From assembly GCA_964634605.1 (NCBI GenBank), contig CAZWLJ010000016.1:1-56634 (forward strand): a DNA stretch of 56,634 nucleotides. Reading direction: 5' to 3'. Both the position numbers and the translations under genes were made by a program. Below are positions 43,480-51,767 of this stretch, piece by piece (positions within the stretch are counted from its first letter, which is position 1; each line of letters opens with the position of its first letter). The notes below the pieces were generated by a model. That model was given only the letters and a program-made list of their open reading frames with translations, was not told the origin of the DNA and made no database searches. Source of the stretch: UPXZ01 sp964634605. GTDB lineage: Bacteria; Bacteroidota; Bacteroidia; Bacteroidales; Paludibacteraceae.

Positions 43480-46026
43480 TCAGTAAGATGCACTCAATGG
43501 AAACATGTAAAAACGGCGTTCCGGTTTGAAATCGAGCATCCACTGATCAATGAGTACGTGGTTATCCAAAGCTTTAATAACCAGCGTATGTTTTCCTTTC
43601 GAAATCCGGTACATGGTATTGCGTATAGCCTGACCCCGCAACACGTTTTCCTTCCACACTTCGGAACGGAATTTTTCACGGTAAGAACAAACGAGCGGCT
43701 CACTACCATCAATGCTAACACTGAATCGGATATCACCTTTATCGTTGGGCTGTGTAGGGATTACTGCCGTACGCAAAACGGCTTCACCTTCCGACGGACT
43801 TTCAAACTCAAAAGTCAGCGAACCATTCTTAGGCAGTGAAACGGCTTTCATGCTGTGTCCGAGCGATTGAATGATTACCGTACCTTCGGTTGCTTTACTG
43901 AAGTCGCAGGCATTGGATGCAATAAAATCATCACCGGCAATTTTTTCCAGCGGTTCTGATTTGGCATTTTCATACCCTGCGTACTTTTCAATTTCCTTAT
44001 CTGTTGGCGCCAATGGCAGTGTAGGTGCATAAAACACATACAAATCGCGGGGATTGTATACCATAGAATATTTCCATTTTCCTCCTGCCATCCCGTTGTT
44101 GTAGTAGTCGGTCAGACGGCGGATTTCCTGAAAAGCATGCATGCTCTTTGCGCATGCTATCATTAGCCGGTGATCGCGATTCCACCGTTTTGCATCGTAA
44201 TTGCCGGAAGCAACTGATCTGGCGCGCTGGGCTTCAAGTATTTTGGTGCTCATGGCCGCAGCAGAAAAAACCGGATATTTTATGTGTGAAAAAAAAGCAT
44301 CTTTCCGCCCGGCAGGAATGAATTTTTCGGCTTCGGTAACTATTTGTTTTATTTCATCATAGGCTTCGAGATACCTGTCCAGTTCTCCGCCAAACTCCGT
44401 CAGACTAAACTGAGTGTCTGTGACGGGCGACCAGCCTCTGTTGTAAACCTTTTTGTCCAACTCAACCTGGTTCCATCCCATAAACTCCGGTTTACGGATG
44501 CCGCACAGCCGATGAAATTCAAGCATGGCTGGCATCAGTATATTTCCGGCTGTTTCGCCGAATTCACGGATAAGCCAATTCTTTTTATGTTCGTTGATGG
44601 TTGAAGGAGTGATGGAATGAATGTCCCAGGCCATGTCGAGGAAAAATTCAAGGTCATACGCAGCAGGTTTCAGGTCATGTACATTCGCTATCCACAACCG
44701 GCGGGCATTGTGGTTATAAGCTTCACGCATTTCGTTGTAAATCAGGCCTGGCTGTGTGGTAGTGAGCCACAAATAATCGTGCGGACGACCCCAGTAACTC
44801 AGGTGATAATACACCCCAGCGCCTCCGCTTCGTTTTTGCTGTTCGGTATCGCTCAGACGTGTCATATAACCATAATTGTCGTCGCACCAGGTAAGCATCA
44901 CATCTTCGGGCACATCCAGACCATTTTCGTAGATTTCAAGTACTTCCTTGTAAGGTACGAACTGCTGTGGTATTTGCTCAATGTCCGGATTGGTGTATTG
45001 CTTCAGCAAATTTCGCTGGTCGTAAATAACCTGTTGAAGCGCATCGGTTTTTTCACGCATTGTTTTTACACCTTCCATGGAGCCGTCGTGCACACCCCTC
45101 ATCCCGATGGTATAGATATTCTCCAGATTGTTCACTTCCTGCAGCCGTTCGGTCCAGTATTCAGCGACAGATTCCCTGTTCGAGATGTAATTATACGAAC
45201 CGCGTTTTTTCTCGTCCCATTCACCCACGTTGTTGCGCATCAGAGGTTCACAGTGCGATGTTCCGATAACTATTCCGCAACTGTCGGCAGCTTCTTTAGC
45301 TCCAGTCACATTATAAAAAGGAATGGTACTTCCATGCATAGCAGGCCAGATGGCATTAGCCCGCAGGCGCATCAGCAGTTTGAAAATTTCTCTGTAAGTA
45401 CGTAATCCGATACGACCACTGATTTCGGAAGGTTCAAAATGTCTCCAGCTCCAGGGTTGCAATGTCCAGTCCTCATCATTAATGAAAATGCCCCTGTATT
45501 CTACCGAAGGACTTTGAAAAGTTTTGAAACCGGATAATAGGGTAAGTTTATTTTGTCTGAGAGGCGTAACGTCGCTCCACCAGACCCAGGGAGAAATGCC
45601 CGCTTTACGCGAAAGTTCCAGAATTCCATAGGCAGTGCCTCTCCCGTTGCTGCCGACTATGTACAACCTTTTATTAGTTCCATGCCCCAGTACACCCATG
45701 AAGAAAGCATCCTTCCTGACTGCTAATTCTTTGACCGGGACACCTGATTTCTGTAAACTTTGTTTTTGTTGTATTGATAGCCGGGGATCGTCCAGTTGTA
45801 TCACGGATATTCGGGTATTGCGTTCAGGTACCTGTTGAGGATCGAGACCTGTAACATGCAGCAAATCATCATGAAGCATGTCCAGTGCAACAGTCACTAC
45901 GGGTTTTGAAGCAATCAGGGAATAGCTGACGGGGTGCTTTCCATCAAACCATACAAAATCATCGGCATGAATGATGAGAATGGAGAAAAAAACACATAAA
46001 GCTGATAAGAAAAATCGATAATTCAT
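43480..46026 (-). CDS. GH115 alpha-glucuronidase
   Basis: Exported inverting alpha-glucuronidase family protein, 848 aa, signal peptide about 1-21. GH115 hallmarks: 'IVGSNGRGTAYGILELSRKAG', 'SPWVWWSDVTP', 'SPSVEYRGIFINDEDWTLQPW', 'RLRANAIWPAMHG', 'IGTSHCEPLMRNN', 'YTIGMRGVHDGSM', 'MLTWCDDNYGYMTRL', 'GGAGVYYHLSYWGRPHDYLW' and 'RRLWIANVHDLKPAAYDLEFFLDMAW'. The C-terminal part is beta-rich. The family removes glucuronic acid or its 4-O-methyl form from xylan or from arabinogalactan. No xylanase is in the window while galactosidases abound, so arabinogalactan-type GlcA is the likelier target. It is the first gene after conserved promoter C with a leader of about 87 nt. Confidence 0.94.
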   Translation of the reverse strand: MNYRFFLSALCVFFSILIIHADDFVWFDGKHPVSYSLIASKPVVTVALDMLHDDLLHVTGLDPQQVPERNTRISVIQLDDPRLSIQQKQSLQKSGVPVKELAVRKDAFFMGVLGHGTNKRLYIVGSNGRGTAYGILELSRKAGISPWVWWSDVTPLRQNKLTLLSGFKTFQSPSVEYRGIFINDEDWTLQPWSWRHFEPSEISGRIGLRTYREIFKLLMRLRANAIWPAMHGSTIPFYNVTGAKEAADSCGIVIGTSHCEPLMRNNVGEWDEKKRGSYNYISNRESVAEYWTERLQEVNNLENIYTIGMRGVHDGSMEGVKTMREKTDALQQVIYDQRNLLKQYTNPDIEQIPQQFVPYKEVLEIYENGLDVPEDVMLTWCDDNYGYMTRLSDTEQQKRSGGAGVYYHLSYWGRPHDYLWLTTTQPGLIYNEMREAYNHNARRLWIANVHDLKPAAYDLEFFLDMAWDIHSITPSTINEHKKNWLIREFGETAGNILMPAMLEFHRLCGIRKPEFMGWNQVELDKKVYNRGWSPVTDTQFSLTEFGGELDRYLEAYDEIKQIVTEAEKFIPAGRKDAFFSHIKYPVFSAAAMSTKILEAQRARSVASGNYDAKRWNRDHRLMIACAKSMHAFQEIRRLTDYYNNGMAGGKWKYSMVYNPRDLYVFYAPTLPLAPTDKEIEKYAGYENAKSEPLEKIAGDDFIASNACDFSKATEGTVIIQSLGHSMKAVSLPKNGSLTFEFESPSEGEAVLRTAVIPTQPNDKGDIRFSVSIDGSEPLVCSYREKFRSEVWKENVLRGQAIRNTMYRISKGKHTLVIKALDNHVLIDQWMLDFKPERRFYMFPLSASY

Positions 46027-46118
46027 GGCATAATATTATACAGAAATGCTTCATTCTACTATCCGGCTGTTCAGCAGGATGTATTTAATGCCGCAATTCT
46101 GCAGGTTAATTTCGAAGG

Positions 46119-46183
46119 CAAATATAATGAAATCAACCAGATACTACGATAAGGAAATTGACTGAAATACTATGATTTTTGAC
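46119..46183 (-). promoter_or_regulatory. Conserved promoter and operator C, driving the GH115 operon
   Basis: Lies in the 297-bp gap 46027-46323. On the minus strand 46126-46119 reads TATATTTG, a perfect TAnnTTTG -7 box. No clear -33 TTTG is present. The 25-bp site at 46159-46183 has two GTCA half-sites 21 bp apart and matches site A at 20 of 25 positions, including an identical ATACTATG core. Its distance from the -7 box is 32 bp versus 31 at the other two. The rest of the gap, 46190-46323, is AT-rich; a short GGCAA/TTGCC pair at 46239-46255 is too weak to call a terminator. Confidence 0.72.
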
Positions 46184-46323
46184 AGAAAGGAACTATCGTT
46201 TCTTCTTTATCTGACATGAATATTTTATTCGATTTTGTGGCAATACCCTTTTGCCGTTTCTGTAAAAACCTAAATCTAAACTATTGATTACCTGATAATT
46301 AGAAGCAATCCGGAGCACACAGT

Positions 46324-48609
46324 TCATTTCTTCCTTTTCCGTATTGATACCGAAGTGCTTCCCGACCCTGCATCGACTATAACAAACTGCCCCGACACTT
46401 TACCTTTCGTGACCTGACCATTGACTTCCAGGGTGTATTTTTTATCCACCAGCGGCAGCCAGATTTCGGTTCTGGTATTTGCCGGGGTAACAATCTCCAT
46501 CGTGAAAGAGATACCGGGCTCGTTTACAAATGACACGTCGATATCACCCCGTACTGAAGGGAATTTAAGGGTTGCTTCGCGCAGGCCTGCCGGTTGAGGT
46601 TTGATGCGAAACTTACCGAAACCCGCCTCCAGCGGTTCGATTCCGAATAATTTTCGTGTGATTATATTAGCCGGTGCTGCACCCCAGGCATGATTCCAGT
46701 CCTGATTGGGTTTGTATTTATTATCCCAGGCTTCCATGGTGATGGTGGATCCCGAACGAATCATGTTGTACCAGCTCCGCTCTCCGACTGATGTAAGAAG
46801 TTTCAGCCCGTATTCAGCTTCGTGGGCATCGTACAATGCATCGAGTAAAAACTGAGATCCGTACACACTGCAAGCCATACCTCTTGATTTGATGAATTTC
46901 GAAACCGAATTCCTGAATTTCGCCGGCACCATCCCGAAAGCCATCGGAAACATATTGGCATGAAGCGAAGCGTGGACAGTATCGATACCATCGCGGTAGT
47001 ATCCTCTTTTTGTATCGAGAAAGAGCCGGTTGAATTGCTTCTTTACTCTTTCAGCTGCTTCAGCATAAAAATGCTGTTCTTGTGATTTTCCGAGCAATCC
47101 GGTAATTTGGCTCATTATTTTCAGTGTCTCGAAATGGTAAGCATTCACCACAGCGTTGAAATTAGTAAATACAAATCCGTCGGCTTCGCCGGGATTTTCC
47201 TTTTCATTACCCTTAACACCATTCTGAGGCCAGTCTACAATATCTCTCAACGATTTACCCCTGAAATGAATGGAGCGGAAAAATGATTCGTTCATCCTGC
47301 CTGTCCGTGTCGAAATGAGTCCGTTGTCTTCTTTCAATTGCATCAGTGTTTTTGCTTTCAGATCTTCACAGGAACGTTCCAGGGAAGCTTTGTTGCCGGT
47401 GTACATGTAGTCGTTCCAGGCAATGAGCACCGACTGAAGATTCCATTCCGTAGGCCAGGTGGGATTTTTCAGTAAGTATTCGTGCGTATGCCGTGCCATG
47501 GCAAATTCCCGGTCCACCGCATAATGGCTCAACTGGTTGATAAGCGCATCCGCTTCGTAGGCTATCCGTTCGCGGTCGCCATCCACGTAGGTACCTGCGA
47601 AAGAAGTTGCCCGGATGGAATGCTTGCAAAGTTCCCACACCTGATTCAGTACAGTATCTGACGAATGAAAGGAGGATGCCCGGTCATTGAACGGATAATG
47701 AACGGTTTGTCTGACAATATCACCGGAGGAAATCGTTCCGGAATAGTTCTCAATTTCACAGAAGCGGAATGGAAGTACTTCGCCGGTATAGGCGGGCATA
47801 AAAACCGGATCAACAAGGCTTTCGTTTGCTTTTCGGGTTGTATTTATCCGGTTAGGCCTGATTTTTACCGTGTAGGTATGCGTACCTGCTGCCAGCGGAA
47901 GCACATATTTATCGTAACGGATGGTGCCTCCGGGCCGGCGGTGAACTCTCCCTTTTTCGCTCAGTTCACCCAGGTGAATGATCACGGTATCTTTTCCGCC
48001 CGCGGATGTTAGATTTACTTTTAACTTTCCGAAAGCAGCTTTTCCGAAGTCGATAAAAGAAAAATTGTCACCCTTCCGGATCTCAGAGGGGTAATCATCG
48101 GTAATCTGAAGCGGGTAACAGGAGGTTTTTCCGTCGGTTTCGGCAGCTGTAATGAAACTTTTGATTGCAGAAAACGGACTCTCGTTGCCATGATTGTCCC
48201 AGGTCTTCACTTTCCAGTAATATACAGCAGAAGGTTTCAGAGCTTCACCCGGATATCTGACAGCAACTGAATTGTCACTCAGCACTTTTCCGCTGTCCCA
48301 TACGTCCGGTTGGTTGTTCTGCAGTTTTTCCGGTGAGGCGGACAGCATGATTTGATAAGCTGTCTGCACCGTGCCGGAGAGCGGACTGTTAACAACCCAT
48401 CCGAAATACGGATTAGGATTGCGAATAACGGCTGTCTGATACCTTTCGACTGCAGTACTCAGCGCCGGTAGCGACATGGATGAAAGGTAGCCATCCTGAA
48501 ATACCCGATCAGTATGTTCCAGCATTTCGGTGGTCAGATTCGATGGTGCCTGGGCTATGCTGTAATGTAAGAAGATGAACGTAAAAAAACTATATAAAAA
48601 TGTCCGCAT
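46324..48609 (-). CDS. GH78-like alpha-L-rhamnosidase
   Basis: Inverting rhamnosidase-type enzyme, 761 aa, exported (signal peptide about 1-20, SIAQ). An N-terminal fibronectin/Ig-like domain ('TAYQIMLSASPEKLQNNQPDVWDSGKV', 'VYYWKVKTWDNHG') is the usual start of GH78. A beta-sandwich follows, about 180-315, then the (alpha/alpha)6 barrel with 'YVDGDRERIAYEADALI' at 341-357, replacing the more common 'DCPQRDER' but keeping Asp and Glu, and 'TITMEAWDNKYKPNQDWNHAWGAAP', the conserved late barrel motif. A small beta domain ends the protein. Expected job: removal of rhamnose from RG-I fragments or from Rha-GlcA caps of arabinogalactan. It is the last gene of its unit; a promoter region follows downstream. 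Confidence 0.88.
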   Translation of the reverse strand: MRTFLYSFFTFIFLHYSIAQAPSNLTTEMLEHTDRVFQDGYLSSMSLPALSTAVERYQTAVIRNPNPYFGWVVNSPLSGTVQTAYQIMLSASPEKLQNNQPDVWDSGKVLSDNSVAVRYPGEALKPSAVYYWKVKTWDNHGNESPFSAIKSFITAAETDGKTSCYPLQITDDYPSEIRKGDNFSFIDFGKAAFGKLKVNLTSAGGKDTVIIHLGELSEKGRVHRRPGGTIRYDKYVLPLAAGTHTYTVKIRPNRINTTRKANESLVDPVFMPAYTGEVLPFRFCEIENYSGTISSGDIVRQTVHYPFNDRASSFHSSDTVLNQVWELCKHSIRATSFAGTYVDGDRERIAYEADALINQLSHYAVDREFAMARHTHEYLLKNPTWPTEWNLQSVLIAWNDYMYTGNKASLERSCEDLKAKTLMQLKEDNGLISTRTGRMNESFFRSIHFRGKSLRDIVDWPQNGVKGNEKENPGEADGFVFTNFNAVVNAYHFETLKIMSQITGLLGKSQEQHFYAEAAERVKKQFNRLFLDTKRGYYRDGIDTVHASLHANMFPMAFGMVPAKFRNSVSKFIKSRGMACSVYGSQFLLDALYDAHEAEYGLKLLTSVGERSWYNMIRSGSTITMEAWDNKYKPNQDWNHAWGAAPANIITRKLFGIEPLEAGFGKFRIKPQPAGLREATLKFPSVRGDIDVSFVNEPGISFTMEIVTPANTRTEIWLPLVDKKYTLEVNGQVTKGKVSGQFVIVDAGSGSTSVSIRKRKK

Positions 48610-48695
48610 GGAATTTCAGGTTGATATTTCAATTATTCTTATTTTATTTAAAAAAACTCTGAAGTGGTTAATCCGAAACCAAAATTTCTGTGGAA

Positions 48696-51600
48696 TCACA
48701 TTTTTTTATAAACCTCAACCTCCACAATTCGCAGTTGACCGTTAACATCAGCGGCGTCAGGATCCCTGAACAAGTCGAGTTCGCTTGCTGATTTTGCTTC
48801 CACTTCCTGTATACCGCCGAATGCATCTCTTTCGTGGCTGGCACCAGTAAGTTTGATGGTAACAAAACGTCCGCGAACAGGCTCAAACCGGAAGTTGACG
48901 TATCCGAGCGACTTTTCAGTTTCGCCTTCATAAACTTTTTTATCATCCACGTAAATCTGAACCGGGTAAGAACGCATTCTCCAGCCGGTAAGTTTGAGTT
49001 CTACTTCATTCACTGTGGCATCGTGCTCCAGCTCGTATTTTATCCAGCCGGAGGAAATTCTTCCATCGTTTCGCCACTCCGACAATTCGTTATCGTCAAA
49101 GCTTCTGGCGGCATCGGCTTCGTTGCTTCCGGCAGTAGCAGCCACGATGTCAACCGTATGACGTTTTATCGTAAATGAGGGAGTAGCCGGTGTTTCGCCC
49201 CGAGAGAGATTCGATGGCAGATAATCAGCAGCAATGTAACCGGATAATCCATCCTTTTCCGGAACCTTTACCGCCACAAAGTCAACTGTTGCCGGTTGTA
49301 AATCCGAATCAGCATCTGCGGCGCTGGCTGTAAGACGGATTTTACCTGTTTTTTTAGTCGAACGGATTAATACCCGGTTAATGCCGCTTTCCACCGGCAA
49401 TTGTTTCGCGAGGATATAATTACCTTCTTTTCCGTGAGCAATACCTCCCCGCCACTCGGCAGGTCCTTCCAGTTTGAAATCAATCAGCGAATTATCCAGC
49501 GGACAGCGACGACCTTCATTATCTGTCACTTCCACTTCCACCAATGCCAGATCAGCGCCATCGGCTTTGAAGCCATCAGGTGCTGTCATCAGTTTCAGCC
49601 TTATTTTTGCAGGTTTGCCTGCGGTTTCTTTTACTGCCCTACTTACCACATTACCTGCATTATCGTAACTTACCGCTTCTGCTTTTCCGGCTTCCCATTT
49701 TATATTTTTAAAGGTGAACAGGAAACCAGAACTACGCTGGCCATATCCCTGTGATTTTCCGTTCACAAACAATTCCACTTTTTCGCCCGATGAAACCACC
49801 TGAACATCTTTTGCATCACGGGGTGTGGGTTTTGCGCCTTCCACAGGTGGATTCAGGGCCTGTTGCCAGTGACCGGCTATGTACGAACCGTGTTTTTCGA
49901 TGTCCACCCATCCGTTCCACATCACCTGATGGGCAAAGAAAGCATCTTTAGGAACACGCATAGCATCCACCACACCACTCCGGCGGTAGTTTTCCTTTCC
50001 CCGCCAGTGCGTGTTCGATTCATGGAAGTGAATTTTCAGTCCCCCGCTGCTTACACGTTTACCTGTTCCCGGACGTACCCGGTAGTAATCCCACCAACGG
50101 GTGATAAGTTCCCTGAAGAATGAATCCTGATTGCGGTTGTAGGGAGATGTATCAATTACCTTACCGGATTGCTCGCCCATCACCGAGCGGTAGTATTTTG
50201 TACCTTCGCCGTCTTTATGAAACGGGTATGAGTAATCGTCCCAGTTCCAGCGCAAGCCCTCATCGCGACAGTATTCAGTGGCAAAAAGCGGTTTTTGGGC
50301 ACTTTTATTGATGTAAAGCATTTCGCCTCCCCATTCAGCGATTTTGCTGTCGAGCATTTCGCGTGAACCCATTACACGCCCTCCATATGGATCATACTGG
50401 TCACGAAGGGCTCTGAGTTCCGCGATGTGTGCTTCGCTGATAGCCTCGTTTCCACCCTCGTAAAAAATGACACTCGGGTTGTTCCGGTTGTAAATAATGG
50501 CATCCCGCATCAGTTCCACACGTTGCTCCCAGCGACGCCCTTCTACATCTTTTTCCGAATCGCCTGCGGGCATCAACTGGATAAGTCCTACACGGTCGCA
50601 ACTTTCCACATCCTGCTTCCAGGGTGTTACGTGCATCCAGCGTACCGTGTTCGCGTTACTTTCCACCATCAGCTGATTGCTGTAATCACTCAGCCATGCC
50701 GGAACCGACTGACCCTGAGCAGGCCATTCGTTGGTGGTGCGTTCGGCATAGCCTTTTATCTGCAAAACACGGTCATTCAGCCAGAACATCCCTTTGTCAA
50801 AACGGGTTTTCCGAAATCCGGTACGGGTTTTTACCACATCCGAGGGTTTTCCGTCCACAATGAGTGTGGTGTAAACATTGTACAGATATCCATAACCCCA
50901 CGACCAGAAATGCAAGTCTGAAACTTTGTTGTGTGCTTTGATATTCTTCATTTCTCCCGAAGCTATTTTTTCGGATTTTGATTTGAATGTTTTAATAATT
51001 TTTCCATCCAGATCTTCAATTTTTACTTCCAGCTCCACATTTTTTTCTTCCGGTAATTCGTTTTTTACCTGTGTTTCAGCAAAAATCTGTGCAGATTTAT
51101 TTGTAATGTCGATCTCGCGGGCATACACATAGGTTCCTGTTGTCTGCAGATTGCTGTAAAGCGGTAAAGTCTGATACAGCTTTGGTGTAACGTGTAAATA
51201 TACATTTTTGGGAATTCCACCGTAGTTTGCGTAAAAATTCCGGTCGTTCCACTGATAGCCGGAACCCGTTGTATGTTCCTTGTATCGCCAGGAGTTGTCA
51301 ATGCGTGCCGACAAAACATTTTCGCCGGAATAATTCACGACCTCAGAAATATCAAATCCAAAAGCCATCACCCCGTTTTCGTGCCAGCCGATGGATTGCC
51401 CGTTCAGGAAGAATTCGCCGCCAAAACGTATTCCTTCAAATTCGAGAAATATTTTTTGACCTTTGGCGGTTTTGGGTAACCGAAAATGCTTGCGGTACCA
51501 GACTATGGTATCGGTATGTTCAAGAATACTTACTTTGAATGCTTCATCCTGATTAAACGGATACGGAAGGGTGATTTTCTTCCACGATTTGTCTGAAAAA

Positions 51601-51743
51601 TTCACATTTTCAGCTCCTTTTATATCTCCGATTTGTAAAAGCCAGCCGGAATTGAAATTATATTTTTCACGGGCATAAGTACCGGATGATATTCCGCACA
51701 AAAGCAGGAATGCAAATACTAATTTAAGAGTTGATTTTCTCAT
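48696..51743 (-). CDS. GH2 glycosidase with C-terminal F5/8 type C (CBM32-like) domain
   Basis: Largest GH2 of the window, 1015 aa, signal peptide about 1-24. N-terminal jelly roll ('FNSGWLLQIGDIKGAENVNF', 'TLPYPFNQDEAF'), Ig-like domain, TIM barrel with acid/base Glu433 in 'IFYEGGNEA' and nucleophile Glu490 in 'LFATEYCRDEG', then DUF4982-like ('VELFVNGKSQGYGQ') and Ig-like domains. The last 150 residues ('ARSFDDNELSEWRNDG', 'IKYELEHDATVNEVELKLTGWR', 'RFVTIKLTGAS') form a discoidin-like module that probably binds galactosyl or uronyl sugars. The barrel segment 'RTTNEWPAQGQSVPAWL' is unlike the usual 'HHDxGxxG' phrase of the other three GH2, hinting at another specificity. It starts 24 bp after the next GH2 upstream. 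Confidence 0.9.
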   Translation of the reverse strand: MRKSTLKLVFAFLLLCGISSGTYAREKYNFNSGWLLQIGDIKGAENVNFSDKSWKKITLPYPFNQDEAFKVSILEHTDTIVWYRKHFRLPKTAKGQKIFLEFEGIRFGGEFFLNGQSIGWHENGVMAFGFDISEVVNYSGENVLSARIDNSWRYKEHTTGSGYQWNDRNFYANYGGIPKNVYLHVTPKLYQTLPLYSNLQTTGTYVYAREIDITNKSAQIFAETQVKNELPEEKNVELEVKIEDLDGKIIKTFKSKSEKIASGEMKNIKAHNKVSDLHFWSWGYGYLYNVYTTLIVDGKPSDVVKTRTGFRKTRFDKGMFWLNDRVLQIKGYAERTTNEWPAQGQSVPAWLSDYSNQLMVESNANTVRWMHVTPWKQDVESCDRVGLIQLMPAGDSEKDVEGRRWEQRVELMRDAIIYNRNNPSVIFYEGGNEAISEAHIAELRALRDQYDPYGGRVMGSREMLDSKIAEWGGEMLYINKSAQKPLFATEYCRDEGLRWNWDDYSYPFHKDGEGTKYYRSVMGEQSGKVIDTSPYNRNQDSFFRELITRWWDYYRVRPGTGKRVSSGGLKIHFHESNTHWRGKENYRRSGVVDAMRVPKDAFFAHQVMWNGWVDIEKHGSYIAGHWQQALNPPVEGAKPTPRDAKDVQVVSSGEKVELFVNGKSQGYGQRSSGFLFTFKNIKWEAGKAEAVSYDNAGNVVSRAVKETAGKPAKIRLKLMTAPDGFKADGADLALVEVEVTDNEGRRCPLDNSLIDFKLEGPAEWRGGIAHGKEGNYILAKQLPVESGINRVLIRSTKKTGKIRLTASAADADSDLQPATVDFVAVKVPEKDGLSGYIAADYLPSNLSRGETPATPSFTIKRHTVDIVAATAGSNEADAARSFDDNELSEWRNDGRISSGWIKYELEHDATVNEVELKLTGWRMRSYPVQIYVDDKKVYEGETEKSLGYVNFRFEPVRGRFVTIKLTGASHERDAFGGIQEVEAKSASELDLFRDPDAADVNGQLRIVEVEVYKKM

Positions 51744-51767
51744 TACGAAATGATATTTTGGTTTGAT

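Noticed and set aside
44617..45405. Open frame of 262 codons on the plus strand
   Set aside because: It lies wholly antisense to the GH115 gene, has no start context or recognisable domain, and its length follows from the codon bias of the real gene.
46239..46255. GGCAA/TTGCC inverted repeat as a terminator after GH78
   Set aside because: Only 5 bp, 70 nt past the stop and without a T-run.
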